Assembly (NCBI GenBank): GCA_020252485.1
Contig: JADCCX010000008.1
Span: forward strand, 62,001 to 126,000
Length of the DNA: 64,000 nucleotides
Direction of reading: 5' to 3'
From: Methylocystis sp.
Lineage (GTDB): Bacteria; Pseudomonadota; Alphaproteobacteria; Rhizobiales; Beijerinckiaceae
Positions 17,858-27,013 of this stretch are shown one piece after another; position 1 is the first letter of the stretch; every line of letters begins with the position of its first letter. The translations under genes and the position numbers were made by a program. Below the pieces are notes generated by a model, which saw only the letters and a program-made list of their open reading frames with translations, searched no databases and was not told the origin of the DNA.

Positions 17858-18199
17858 ATGTTCAGATTTCTCGCGCTGTCGGCAGCCGCCGCAATCCTCA
17901 GCTTCGCGAGCCTCCAGACCGCCGAGGCCCAGAATGCGAAAGCCCAGCCGCGCCTGCCCGCGCAGGTGGGCATCGAAAACCAGCGGGCCCATACGCTGAG
18001 CGAACTCGTGATCGCCGACAGCGAAGGCAAGGTGATCGCCAAGCTCGCCAAGCCGGTCGCGGCCGGCAAGAAGGGCGTGGTCAAGCTCGCCAAGGCGGCC
18101 GGCTGCGAAATGAGCATCCAGGCCAAGTTCGACGATGAGGGCGAGGTCGATGAAACCGTCAACCTCTGCCGCGAGAAGGTGCTGCGCTTCAAGGAGTGA
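17858..18199 (+). CDS. small secreted protein of unknown function
   Basis: ATG 17858 follows AAGAGG with 7 bp spacing and gives 113 residues. The first 24 form a signal peptide (FLALSAAAAILSFASLQTAEA). The mature part has a beta-rich look, with ENQRAHTLSELVIAD, a lysine/alanine-rich centre and two cysteines (AAGCEMS, VNLCREKV) that could form a disulfide. I recognise it only as a conserved-looking rhizobial periplasmic type. It is convergent with cimA. Confidence 0.7.
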   Translation: MFRFLALSAAAAILSFASLQTAEAQNAKAQPRLPAQVGIENQRAHTLSELVIADSEGKVIAKLAKPVAAGKKGVVKLAKAAGCEMSIQAKFDDEGEVDETVNLCREKVLRFKE

Positions 18200-18219
18200 C
18201 GCGGCCAAACCTCTCTCGT

Positions 18220-19818
18220 TCACCCCTGCGCTTCGCTGCGCATCAGCTTGTAGATGATCGAATCCGTCAGCGCCTGGAATGAGGCGTCGATGATGTTGGC
18301 CGAGACGCCGACCGTGGTCCAGCTTTCGCCCGTCCCGTCCCGGCTTTCGATCAGGACGCGCGTTACGGCGTCCGTGCCGCCCTGGAAGATGCGGACCTTG
18401 AAGTCCATGAGCTCCATCCCGGCGATCTGGCTCTGGTACTTGCCGAGATCCTTGCGCAAGGCCCGGTCGAGCGCGTTCACGGGGCCGTCGCCCTCGGCAG
18501 CTGAGATCATCGTCTCGCCATCGACCACGATTTTCACGGTCGCTTCCGAGAAAGTGACAAGATTACCGTCGGCATTGTAGCGCCGCTCGACATTCACCTT
18601 GAAGCGCTCGACCTTGAAATACTCCTGCATGCGGCCGAGCACCCGTTGCGCCAGCACGTAGAAGGAGGCGTCCGCGCCCTCATAGGCATAGCCCAGGGCC
18701 TCGCGCTCCTTCACCTCGTCAAGCAGACGCGCGATGCGCGGATCGTCGCGGCTGACGGTGACGCCGAGCCGCTCCAGCTCCGACAGGACGTTGGATCGAC
18801 CGGCCTGCGTTGAGACAAGCACCGCGCGGGCATTGCCCACGCTTTCAGGCTCCACATGCTCATAAGTGCGCGGGTCTTTCAGCACCGCCGAGGCATGGAT
18901 GCCCGCCTTGGTGGCGAAGGCCGAAGCGCCCACATAGGGCGCCTGCCGGTTCGGCTGCCGGTTGAGGATTTCGTCGAAAGCCCGCGACAGCGGCGCGAGA
19001 CCCGCCATGGCCGCATCGCTGACGCCGATCGTGAAGCGGCTGGCATAGGGCTCCTTCAGCTTCAATGTCGGGATCAGGCTGACGAGATTGGCGTTGCCGC
19101 AGCGCTCGCCCAGACCGTTGAGCGTGCCCTGGATCTGCCGCACGCCGGCGCACACCGCAGCCAGCGAGTTGGCGACCGCATGGCCCGTATCGTCATGGGC
19201 GTGGATGCCCAGATGCGAACCCGGCACGTGGCGCATCACCTCGGCGACGATCCGCTCCACTTCGTCAGGCAAAGTACCGCCGTTCGTGTCGCAGAGCACC
19301 ACCCAGCGCGCGCCGCTGGCATGGGCCTTCGCCGCGACCGACAGCGCATAATCAGGATTGGCCTTGCAGCCATCGAAGAAATGCTCGCAATCGACGATCA
19401 CCTCGCGGCCCCTGGCCGTGGCGGCGCGCACGCTCTCCGCGAGGCCTTCCAGATTTTCCTCGAGCGTGCAGCCCAGCGCCGTATGCACATGGAAATCCCA
19501 GGCCTTGGCGACGAAGCAGATCGCCCCCGCCTTCGCCTCCAGCAGCCCCGTGACGCCTGGATCATTCGACACCGAAACGCCGGCGCGCTTCGTCATCCCG
19601 AAGGCGGTGAAGGTGGCGCGCAAGCCGCGCTCCACACTGAAGAACTCGGTGTCCAGGGGATTGGCTCCGGGATAGCCGCCCTCGATATAATCGACGCCCA
19701 GCCGATCCAGCATCCTGGCGACCGCGATCTTGTCGGCGAGGCTGAAATCGACGCCTGTCGTCTGCGCGCCATCACGCAACGTGGTGTCGAACAGATAGAG
19801 GCGTTCGCGCGTGGTCAT
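18220..19818 (-). CDS. cimA: (R)-citramalate synthase
   Basis: CimA condenses pyruvate with acetyl-CoA to citramalate, a threonine-independent entry to isoleucine synthesis. The 532-residue protein is a DRE-TIM metallolyase: LYLFDTTLRDGAQTTGVDF contains the catalytic R-D, VDYIEGGYPGANP and HFFDGCKANPDYA follow, and HAHDDTGHAVANSL carries metal-binding histidines. A LeuA-type regulatory domain forms the C-terminus. This architecture separates the long citramalate synthase group from 2-isopropylmalate synthase. ATG 19818 overlaps the stop of the GNAT gene (ATGA), so the two are probably co-translated. Confidence 0.9.
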   Translation of the reverse strand: MTTRERLYLFDTTLRDGAQTTGVDFSLADKIAVARMLDRLGVDYIEGGYPGANPLDTEFFSVERGLRATFTAFGMTKRAGVSVSNDPGVTGLLEAKAGAICFVAKAWDFHVHTALGCTLEENLEGLAESVRAATARGREVIVDCEHFFDGCKANPDYALSVAAKAHASGARWVVLCDTNGGTLPDEVERIVAEVMRHVPGSHLGIHAHDDTGHAVANSLAAVCAGVRQIQGTLNGLGERCGNANLVSLIPTLKLKEPYASRFTIGVSDAAMAGLAPLSRAFDEILNRQPNRQAPYVGASAFATKAGIHASAVLKDPRTYEHVEPESVGNARAVLVSTQAGRSNVLSELERLGVTVSRDDPRIARLLDEVKEREALGYAYEGADASFYVLAQRVLGRMQEYFKVERFKVNVERRYNADGNLVTFSEATVKIVVDGETMISAAEGDGPVNALDRALRKDLGKYQSQIAGMELMDFKVRIFQGGTDAVTRVLIESRDGTGESWTTVGVSANIIDASFQALTDSIIYKLMRSEAQG

Positions 19819-20306
19819 TGCACGACCGCCGTCTTCAGCGCCTTGAGCGGCAGTTCCATGGTCGTCGTCCCCAGCCATTCATCGCCGTAATTGATCGTGT
19901 TGCGGGCCTTTGCGGCATAGCCCAGCCTGGCGAAGAAGCCCTTGGCATTGTCGGTCGCGTCGGCGGTCAGCGCCTCTGCGCCCCGCGCCAGCGCGAGTTT
20001 CTGCAGCGCCTCCAACAGCGCGCGCCCGATGCCCATGCCGATCAGATCCGGGTGCACATGGATGTGCTGGATGGCGCTGTTCTGCACCAGCACGGCGAAG
20101 CCCACCGGCTCGCCGTCATCATCCAGCGCGACAAGCGTCAGATTGGCGGCAAGCCGCTTGGCGAAGGCCTCGTCCTCGGCGGATGCGGCCCAGGCGTCGC
20201 GCTGATCGGCGGTGTAATCATCGGCGGCAAGCTCCTCCACGGAGGCCTGCAGCAGGATCGCGAGAAGCTCGGCGTCCTCGGCGAGATAGGGGCGGAGTTT
20301 GGTCAT
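19815..20306 (-). CDS. GNAT family N-acetyltransferase
   Basis: A 163-residue acetyltransferase with the acetyl-CoA-binding segment IHVHPDLIGMGIGRALLEAL (Q/R-x-x-G-x-G/A motif), NAKGFFARLGYAAKA at the C-terminal part and an N-terminal DAELLAILLQASVEEL helix. The substrate cannot be inferred. It lies immediately upstream of cimA and overlaps it by 4 bp. The gene is preceded by the repeat-rich gap downstream of cysS. Confidence 0.85.
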   Translation of the reverse strand: MTKLRPYLAEDAELLAILLQASVEELAADDYTADQRDAWAASAEDEAFAKRLAANLTLVALDDDGEPVGFAVLVQNSAIQHIHVHPDLIGMGIGRALLEALQKLALARGAEALTADATDNAKGFFARLGYAAKARNTINYGDEWLGTTTMELPLKALKTAVVQ

Positions 20307-20350
20307 GGGCGGCTCTTCATCCCTCCCCCTTCGCCGCCGACGGCTAGCCC

Positions 20351-20722
20351 CCTCCCTCCCCCTTGCGGGGAGGGTGGATCGACGCGAAGCGGCGAGCCGG
20401 GAGGGGGTGGCGGCAGCTCAGATGAAGGCGAAAGCCCCCCTCCCCCCTCGCTGCGCTCGGGACCCTCCCCGCAAGGGGGAGGGATGAGCCGCCCGCCCCT
20501 CACCGCTTGATCTCCCAGGTCGTGGCCTTGAGCAGCCTTTCGGACTCTCGCCCTCCCTCCCCCTTGCGGGGAGGGTGGCGAGTGAAACGAGCCGGGAGGG
20601 GGTGGCGGCGGTTCAGACGAAGGCGAAGGCCCCCCTCCCCCCTCGCTTCGCTCGGGACCCTCCCCGCGAGGGGGAGGGATGGGCGGCTGCGCGTTCACCG
20701 CTTCACTTCCCAGGTCGTGACG
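20351..20722. repeat. tandem duplication of a palindromic repeat plus the cysS 3' end
   Basis: Two units lie head to tail in the gap between cysS and the GNAT gene. Each starts CCTCCCTCCCCCTTGCGGGG (20351 and 20552), continues through GAGCCGGGAGGGGGTGGCGG and CCCTCCCCGC..GGGGGAGGGATG, and ends CACCGCTT..TCCCAGGTCGTG (20501 and 20696). The second ending is the real 3' end of cysS (TTWEVKR-stop on the minus strand). The first encodes a matching TTWEIKR-stop without a gene body. Offsets are about 195-201 bp. Confidence 0.85.
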
Positions 20723-22116
20723 GGCTCGCCGGTGACAGGGTCCTTGCCGTCCTTCAGTTGGATGCCCATGGCGAGGAGTTCGTCACGGATACGATCGGAC
20801 TCCGCGAAGTTTTTGGCGCGGCGGGCGGCGAGGCGCTTTGATACACTCTGCTCAACAGAATCGCTGTCAACGCCCGTCAAAACGCCAGAAGCGCGGAAAC
20901 GGATAGTCGCTCTGCCCCGAAGGTCTGCGACTGTAGGTAATCCGAGTAGCTGAATCGCGGAGTTAAAGTCCGCATATCGTTCTTCTTTTCGGTAACGATG
21001 CAAAACAGCGAGCGCTTTTGGTAGATTTAGATCATCCGCAAGAGCATCTATAAACTCCTTAGGGGAACCACCTTCCGGCGCGCTTCCGTTCGTATGAAAT
21101 TCATCCAGTGTCTTGCGACTCTCCTCCAGCCCCCGCACTGTCCAATCAATCGGCTGGCGGTAATGCGTCTTGAGCATGTTGAGCCGCACGACCTCGCCCG
21201 GCCAATCCTTGAGCACGTCCTGAATCGTGAAGAAATTCCCCGCGCTCTTGGACATCTTCTGTCCTTCGACCTGCAGGAAGCCGTTGTGCATCCAGACGCT
21301 CGCCATCTTGTCGACGCCGAAAGCGCAGCAGGTCTGGGCGATCTCGTTCTCGTGGTGGGGGAAGATGAGGTCGATGCCGCCGGCATGGATGTCGAAGGTC
21401 TGGCCCAGCAGCGCGCCCGCCATGGCTGAGCATTCGATATGCCAGCCCGGCCGCCCGAAGCCCCAGGGCGAATCCCAGCCGGGCTCCGTCGCGGGATCGG
21501 AGGGCTTCCACAGCACGAAATCCATCGGATCCTTCTTGTAGGGGGCCACCTCGACGCGGGCGCCGGCGATCATGTCGTCGAGCGGCCGGCGCGAAAGGCG
21601 GCCATAGGCCGACATCGACGGCACATGGAACAGCACATGGCCTTCCGCCGCATAGGCGAAGCCGCGATCCACCAGCCGCCCGATCACACGCACCATGTCG
21701 GTCGGCTGGCTGCCGTTGCAGACGAAATCGGTGGCGCGCGGCGCGTGCGTCGGCGGCAGGTTGCCCAGCGCGGCCACATCAGCCTCATATTGCGCAGCCG
21801 TGATGTCCGTCAGCGCCTTCACCTCATCGAGCAGCGGACGCTTTCTCGTCCAGCGGTCGAAGGCGCGCTGGTTGATCTTGTCGTCGATGTCGGTGACGTT
21901 GCGCACATAGGTGACGTGCTTTTCGCCGTAGAGATGGCGCAGCAGCCGGAACAGCACGTCGAAGATGATGACAGGCCGCGCGTTGCCGATATGCGCGAAA
22001 TCATAGACCGTCGGTCCGCAGACATACATGCGCACGTTCGCGGGATCGAGCGGGACGAAATCCTCCTTCGTCCGCGTCAGCGTGTTGTAGAGTCTCAGCT
22101 TTGGCGTTTCAGCCAT
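20695..22116 (-). CDS. cysS: cysteinyl-tRNA synthetase
   Basis: A class I aminoacyl-tRNA synthetase of 473 residues. [16 protein letters not shown] holds the zinc-binding cysteine and HIGH motif, [22 protein letters not shown] and [14 protein letters not shown] give further zinc ligands, and KMSKSAGN is the KMSKS loop. The C-terminal helical part ([16 protein letters not shown] onward) is complete and ends TTWEVKR. The DNA for about the last 100 residues (roughly 20840-21110) is clearly less GC-rich and uses rarer codons (TTA, ATA, AGA, GAT-rich) than the first two thirds of the same gene. This suggests a recombined segment. Confidence 0.95.
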   Translation of the reverse strand: MAETPKLRLYNTLTRTKEDFVPLDPANVRMYVCGPTVYDFAHIGNARPVIIFDVLFRLLRHLYGEKHVTYVRNVTDIDDKINQRAFDRWTRKRPLLDEVKALTDITAAQYEADVAALGNLPPTHAPRATDFVCNGSQPTDMVRVIGRLVDRGFAYAAEGHVLFHVPSMSAYGRLSRRPLDDMIAGARVEVAPYKKDPMDFVLWKPSDPATEPGWDSPWGFGRPGWHIECSAMAGALLGQTFDIHAGGIDLIFPHHENEIAQTCCAFGVDKMASVWMHNGFLQVEGQKMSKSAGNFFTIQDVLKDWPGEVVRLNMLKTHYRQPIDWTVRGLEESRKTLDEFHTNGSAPEGGSPKEFIDALADDLNLPKALAVLHRYRKEERYADFNSAIQLLGLPTVADLRGRATIRFRASGVLTGVDSDSVEQSVSKRLAARRAKNFAESDRIRDELLAMGIQLKDGKDPVTGEPVTTWEVKR

Positions 22117-22418
22117 GGAAAACCCCGTCGAACGGCGCGCCTTGCCCTTGGCTGGCCGGATGATCCTGGTGTGATTTCAAGAAATCAGACGAAACGGAAC
22201 CGGCCAGAGCTTGGGCTCAGCCGCAAATAATCCAGCAGCAAATGCTCTGCGTGACCGTCATGAGAGCCTTGTGATCTTTTCAGGGCCCGCCGTCAAGCAA
22301 CCATGGCAAAAGGCGGCCCGCTCCGCTCGGGGGGAAAGCCTGTCAAGGCCGATCTTTAGCTTTTGTTAACCATGTTCCGGCACTATGGACCCTGTCCGCG
22401 CTGGCCGGAGAGAGTATC
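22117..22418. other. divergent intergenic region between cysS and a small secreted-protein gene
   Basis: About 300 bp without a credible gene. It must hold the cysS promoter (leftward) and the promoter of the 22419 gene (rightward). An AT-richer patch around 22355-22375 (TTTAGCTTTTGTTAACC) lies 45 bp before the rightward start and could include a -10 region. No palindrome or T-box-like structure is evident. Confidence 0.4.
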
Positions 22419-22757
22419 ATGCTGCCTATCCGCAACGCCCTTTCGCTCATCTTCGCCATGACGTTGATCGCCGCCGGCATCTCGCTGGCGTCCGCCCAAT
22501 CCGGCCGCCCCCCGATCGGGGATACGCGCCAGACGCTCTTCGTCATTACGGATCAGGAAGGCTATGGCACGTCCGAATGCCTGGAGAAGCAGGGCGGCTG
22601 CGGCAGGATCATCGCCGACAGCTTCTGCGAATCGAAAGGCTTCCGTCTGGCGGATTTCTACCGCAAAGCGCATAGCGACGAGGTCACAGGCTCCGTGGCC
22701 TCCGAGCGCAAGCCCGCGCCCCGCGACCCTCACGCTTTCGTAATCAGCTGCAGGTAG
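22419..22757 (+). CDS. small secreted cysteine-containing protein
   Basis: 112 residues with a signal peptide (LSLIFAMTLIAAGISLASA) and an SD-like GGAGAGAG before the ATG. The mature part contains four cysteines (SECLEKQGGCGR, DSFCESKG and the final ISCR), which suggests a disulfide-stabilised periplasmic protein. No family is recognised. A second envelope gene, an L,D-transpeptidase, follows 188 bp downstream on the same strand. Confidence 0.6.
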   Translation: MLPIRNALSLIFAMTLIAAGISLASAQSGRPPIGDTRQTLFVITDQEGYGTSECLEKQGGCGRIIADSFCESKGFRLADFYRKAHSDEVTGSVASERKPAPRDPHAFVISCR

Positions 22758-22945
22758 AACCGCGCTCCGAAAGTGGATTTGCGCCAGGCCGCGCCATTCC
22801 TGCAACGTTCCGGGGAAAACACGCCTTAACGCCGTGTTGACCTTGGCAAGCGCGTTTGCTGCGCTTGCGATAAGGATCGTGTAAGGATAATGAACTTCGG
22901 GTTGCAGCGCGTTCCACCGTTTTTCGGTGCCGAGTTCGAGGAAGA

Positions 22946-24430
22946 ATGACCGCTTTTCGCCAGACCTGGCTTGCAGCCGTCGCTTTGGGAGCCCTCGCGC
23001 TCTCCGGCTGCGTCGAGGAAAGCGCCATGCCGCGCTCCGGACGCCACTATGTGCCCATGTCCATGGAGCTGCAGCAGGCGATCCGCGAAAAGGAGATGCG
23101 CACGCATGCGCCCATCCTGATTCGCGCTTTCAAGAAGGAGAGCGAGCTTGAGGTCTGGAAGCAGGATTCGTCGGGCAAGATGGCCCTGCTCAAGACCTTC
23201 CCGATGTGCCGCTGGTCAGGCCAGCTCGGGCCCAAGGTCAGGGAAGGCGACCGCCAGGTTCCCGAAGGCTTCTATGCGGTGACTCCGGGATCATTGAATC
23301 CGAATTCCAGTTTCTATCTCTCGTTCAACGTCGGCTATCCGAACAGCTTCGACAAGCAGCTCGGCCGCACCGGCGCCCATATCATGGTGCATGGCGATTG
23401 CTCGTCGATGGGCTGTTTCGCGATGACCGACAGCCAGATCGCCGATATCTATGCCCTGACCCGTGAGGCCTTCGGCGGCGGCCAGACCCAGGTGCAGCTG
23501 CAATCCTATCCGTTCCGGATGACGCCGGAGAATCTGGCCCGCTACCGCAACGACCCCAACATCGCCTTCTGGCGCAACCTGAAACAGGGCAACGACGTTT
23601 TCGAGGTCACCCAGAAGCCGGTCGTGACCGCAGCCTGCAACGGCAGATATGGTTTCGGATCAGAAACCTGCGGCGCCCCGCCCGACCCCGCGATCGCGAC
23701 AGCGGTCGCGAACAAGGAACGGCAGGACGAGATCAAGGTGGCCGAGCTCGTCGCCAAGGGCACGAAGGCCGTGAAGCGGCTCTACCGCGACGGTGACATG
23801 CACCCGGTCTTCAAGGAAACCATCATCGCCGATGGCTCACCCACCCGCCCGGTGGGCACGACCCGCAACGGCATCAGCCGCTCCGACGCCATCGGCTTCA
23901 CGCCGATCGAGTTGCCGGTCGAGGATTACAAGACGCATAAGGCCAAGGGCCGCACGCCGCTCCAGATTGCCGAACTGGCCCAGCAGCAGCAGGTGAACGC
24001 CGCCGCTGTTGCGGAAGCCGGTAAATCCGATGCGGCGAAGTCCGAGGCTTCCAAGACCGATCCGGCAAAGGCCGAACCGGGCAAGACCAGCACGGCAACT
24101 GCGACGCCAGCCGGCAGCGTCGCCCAGCCGGATCTGCCCTCGTCCGCCACGGCGCTGGTCTCCACCCGGAAGGAAGAGCCGCAGGCCTCCGTCTTCCAGC
24201 GCATGCTGGGCAGCGTCGGTCTCGCGTCAGGCACGGCGGAACCGGACCCCGCCAAGGTTCAGGAAATCACGCCGCACCCCGTCAACGTGCCGCTGCCGCC
24301 CCGCCGTCAGGCTTCGGCGACCGTCAGCCCGCCGGCCCGGGCCCCGGGCGACAAAGTGTCCGAACTCATCGGCGGAACGCAGCGATTGGCGCCAGCCAAC
24401 CTCGCAGGCAGCTTCAGCAAGCTGCAGTAG
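22946..24430 (+). CDS. YafK-type L,D-transpeptidase lipoprotein
   Basis: A 494-residue member of the DpaA/YafK branch of YkuD proteins, which act on meso-diaminopimelate linkages in peptidoglycan. A lipobox (LALSGC) predicts membrane anchoring. The catalytic domain has GAHIMVHGDCSSMGCFAMTD (residues ~145-165) with the essential His and Cys, preceded by VPEGFYAVTPGSLNPNSSF. The C-terminal ~220 residues are low-complexity, rich in Ala, Lys and Pro, and probably unstructured. GAGGAAGA precedes the ATG. This branch differs from the short YkuD protein at 2.8 kb. Confidence 0.88.
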   Translation: MTAFRQTWLAAVALGALALSGCVEESAMPRSGRHYVPMSMELQQAIREKEMRTHAPILIRAFKKESELEVWKQDSSGKMALLKTFPMCRWSGQLGPKVREGDRQVPEGFYAVTPGSLNPNSSFYLSFNVGYPNSFDKQLGRTGAHIMVHGDCSSMGCFAMTDSQIADIYALTREAFGGGQTQVQLQSYPFRMTPENLARYRNDPNIAFWRNLKQGNDVFEVTQKPVVTAACNGRYGFGSETCGAPPDPAIATAVANKERQDEIKVAELVAKGTKAVKRLYRDGDMHPVFKETIIADGSPTRPVGTTRNGISRSDAIGFTPIELPVEDYKTHKAKGRTPLQIAELAQQQQVNAAAVAEAGKSDAAKSEASKTDPAKAEPGKTSTATATPAGSVAQPDLPSSATALVSTRKEEPQASVFQRMLGSVGLASGTAEPDPAKVQEITPHPVNVPLPPRRQASATVSPPARAPGDKVSELIGGTQRLAPANLAGSFSKLQ

Positions 24431-24496
24431 CGGGCCGCCGCCCGCGCAAGCTCTTCTTGCATGCCGTGCGGCGGTTATTGCCGCTGAACCCTGCCG

Positions 24497-25759
24497 TTAA
24501 TCCGAAAACCGCGCGGCGACGCCAAGCCTTTGAAGATCATCCCAGAACGCCGGATAGGTCTTGCCCACGCAGGCAGGATCGAGAATGGCGATATCGCGCA
24601 CCAGAAGGCCCGCCAGCGCGAAGCTCATCGCGATGCGGTGATCATCGAATGTCCTGATCTCTGAGGGGCGGCTCTGGCCGATCAGCGCCGGATCGCCCGC
24701 GATGATCAGATCGTCGCCCTCCTCGCGGGCCAGGCCGGGCTTGATCCGGTTCAGCCCGGTGGAGAGCGCGCCGATGCGGTCGCATTCCTTGACCCGGAGG
24801 TTGGCGATGCCGGTGAAGCGCACCGGCGTCTCGTTGAAGGCCGCAATGACGGCGAGTGTGGGAATCGCATCCTGCATCTGCGAGCCCTCGATGAGCGCTG
24901 GCATGGCAGGCCAGGCGGCGATCATCGCATGGGCGGCGGCATCGGGCTGGGTGAAGTTTTCCGCCGGATGGCCGAGGTCGATCCGGCCTCCGGTGATCGC
25001 TTCCGCCGCCCAGAGATAGGTTGCGGCGGAGGCATCCGGTTCGACGGCCAGATCGCAGGCGGCGTAACCCGTAGCCGCGACCCGCCAAAGGCCAGCGCCC
25101 TGCGCCTCCACCACAGCGCCGAAATGGCGCATGGCGGCGATGGTGAGGTCCACGTAGCCCCGCGCGCCGATATGGTCGCCGGTCAGCGCGACCTCGATCG
25201 GCGCTTCGCCGCGCGCCGCCAGCATCAGCAGGGCCGAGACATACTGGCTCGAAAGCCCGGCATCGACCATGACCCGGCCGCCCTGCACTGAACCGCTGCC
25301 GTGAACGGTCACGGGCGGACAACCTGTTGGCGTCGAAGCCTCGACGCCAAGCTGCGCCAGGGCCTCGACCAGCGGGCGGATCGGGCGCTTGCGCATATTG
25401 GCGTCGCCATCGACGACCACATCGCCATCGACGAGCGCCACGGCGGCGGTGAGAAACCGCGTCGCCGTGCCGGCATTGCCAAGGAACAGCGGCATTTCAG
25501 GCTTTTGCAGGTGGCCACTGCTTTCCACCAGGAATGTCGTGGCGTCTGGCTCCTCTATGGTCACGCCCATGGCGGTCAACGCTTCGGCCATGCGGGCCGT
25601 ATCGTCGCTCTTCAGCGCGCCGGTCAACACACTGCGGCCTTTCGCCAGCGCCGCCAGCAGCAGCGCCCGGTTGGTGATTGACTTGGAGCCGGGCAGCGCC
25701 AGACGGCCCTTGAGCGGGCGCTGCGGCGGTGTCAGCGTGACGGAGAGCGGATGGGGCAT
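24497..25759 (-). CDS. aroA: 3-phosphoshikimate 1-carboxyvinyltransferase (EPSP synthase)
   Basis: AroA makes EPSP from shikimate-3-phosphate and phosphoenolpyruvate. The 420-residue protein has LPGSKSITNRALLLAALAKG at residues ~20-39 and FLGNAGTATRFL, the phosphoenolpyruvate-site loop. It also has SSQYVSALLMLA, KECDRIGALSTGL and DDHRIAMSFALAGL. In the loop the usual G-N-A-G-T-A-M-R-P reads G-N-A-G-T-A-T-R-F, so the position equivalent to E. coli Pro101 is Phe. It is divergent from the alcohol dehydrogenase gene with 96 bp between them. Confidence 0.94.
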   Translation of the reverse strand: MPHPLSVTLTPPQRPLKGRLALPGSKSITNRALLLAALAKGRSVLTGALKSDDTARMAEALTAMGVTIEEPDATTFLVESSGHLQKPEMPLFLGNAGTATRFLTAAVALVDGDVVVDGDANMRKRPIRPLVEALAQLGVEASTPTGCPPVTVHGSGSVQGGRVMVDAGLSSQYVSALLMLAARGEAPIEVALTGDHIGARGYVDLTIAAMRHFGAVVEAQGAGLWRVAATGYAACDLAVEPDASAATYLWAAEAITGGRIDLGHPAENFTQPDAAAHAMIAAWPAMPALIEGSQMQDAIPTLAVIAAFNETPVRFTGIANLRVKECDRIGALSTGLNRIKPGLAREEGDDLIIAGDPALIGQSRPSEIRTFDDHRIAMSFALAGLLVRDIAILDPACVGKTYPAFWDDLQRLGVAARFSD

Positions 25760-25855
25760 GCTGTGCAGAGGGGTTTCTTCAAGGCTGTCTCATAGCGAAG
25801 CCGGAAACGGGAAAGCAACCTTGTCATTCCGGCCGCTGCACGCGAAAAGCGATTC

Positions 25856-27013
25856 ATGACGCCCTTCACCTTCAGCACCACGCGCAGCATCATCTCCGGC
25901 TCCGGCAAGGCTGCGGAGATCGGCCCCATCGCCCGGTTGCTGCTCGGTGAGCGGGTCCTGCTCGTCACCGATGCGGGGCTCAGGCGCTCGGGGCTGCTGG
26001 AGCCCAGCCTCGCGAGCCTGCTGGCCAGCGGCATCACAATGCGCATCTTCGACGAGGTGGTCGCTGATCCGCCAGAGGCCATCGTCCGGGCGGCTGCCGC
26101 GGCCGCGGCCGAGCATGCAGCCACCGGAATCCTCGCCATCGGCGGCGGCTCGCCGATGGATGTGGCCAAGCTGGCGGCGCTGCTGGCGCGCTCAGACGAA
26201 AAGCTGGCCGATATCTACGGCGTCGGCAACGTCAAGGGCCCGCGCCTGCCGCTGATGCTCGTGCCGACGACGGCTGGCACCGGCTCGGAAGTCACGCCGA
26301 TCTCGATCGTGACCACCGGCGAGGCCGAAAAGAAGGGCGTCGTCTCGCCGATCCTGCTGCCGGATGCGGCGCTGCTCGATCCGGAGCTGACGCTCGGACT
26401 GCCGCCCGCGATCACTGCCGCCACCGGTGTTGACGCCATGGTCCACGCCATCGAGGCCTATGCCTCGGCGAGCCCCAACAACAATCCCGTTTCGCGGGCG
26501 CTCGCGCGCGAAGCCCTGCGGCTGCTCGGCGCCAACATCCGCGAGGCGGTGCATAACGGCCGGAACCGCGATGCGCGCGGGGCGATGCTGCTCGGCTCGC
26601 TGCTCGCCGGCCAGGCCTTCGCCAATTCCCCCGTCGCGGCGGTGCATGCGCTCGCCTATCCGCTGGGCGGGCATTACCATATCCCGCATGGGCTCTCGAA
26701 TGCGCTGGTGCTGCCGCATGTGCTGGCCTTCAACCTGCCGGCGGCAGCCCTCACCTATGGCGAAATCGCCGCCGATGCCTTTCCTGAGCTCGGGCAGGCT
26801 CCGGTGTCGAACCGGGCGGAGCGCTTTGTGGAAAGCCTGGCTTCGCTCTCCGTCGACCTCAACCTGCCGACGCGCCTCAGGGACATGGGCATCGGCGAGA
26901 ATGCGCTGGCGATGCTCGCGACCGACGCCATGAAACAGACACGGCTGCTTGTGAACAATCCCCGCCCGCTGACCGAAGCCGATGCGCTCGCGATCTACAG
27001 GGCGGCCTGGTGA
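25856..27013 (+). CDS. iron-containing (group III) alcohol dehydrogenase
   Basis: 385 residues of the Fe-ADH family, NAD(P)-dependent oxidoreductases acting on alcohols or, in relatives, maleylacetate. The dinucleotide-binding part has GILAIGGGSPMDVAKLAALL; LVPTTAGTGSEVTPISI is the family pattern. Metal ligands are expected in VDAMVHAIEAY and HALAYPLGGHYHIPHGLSNA (Asp and three His). The next gene begins inside its stop codon (GTGA overlap), so a thioesterase is co-translated. The pairing suggests processing of an acyl or aldehyde intermediate. Confidence 0.9.
   Translation: MTPFTFSTTRSIISGSGKAAEIGPIARLLLGERVLLVTDAGLRRSGLLEPSLASLLASGITMRIFDEVVADPPEAIVRAAAAAAAEHAATGILAIGGGSPMDVAKLAALLARSDEKLADIYGVGNVKGPRLPLMLVPTTAGTGSEVTPISIVTTGEAEKKGVVSPILLPDAALLDPELTLGLPPAITAATGVDAMVHAIEAYASASPNNNPVSRALAREALRLLGANIREAVHNGRNRDARGAMLLGSLLAGQAFANSPVAAVHALAYPLGGHYHIPHGLSNALVLPHVLAFNLPAAALTYGEIAADAFPELGQAPVSNRAERFVESLASLSVDLNLPTRLRDMGIGENALAMLATDAMKQTRLLVNNPRPLTEADALAIYRAAW

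Noticed and set aside
18856-19890. 344-codon open frame on the plus strand
   Set aside because: Antisense to cimA; no motif.
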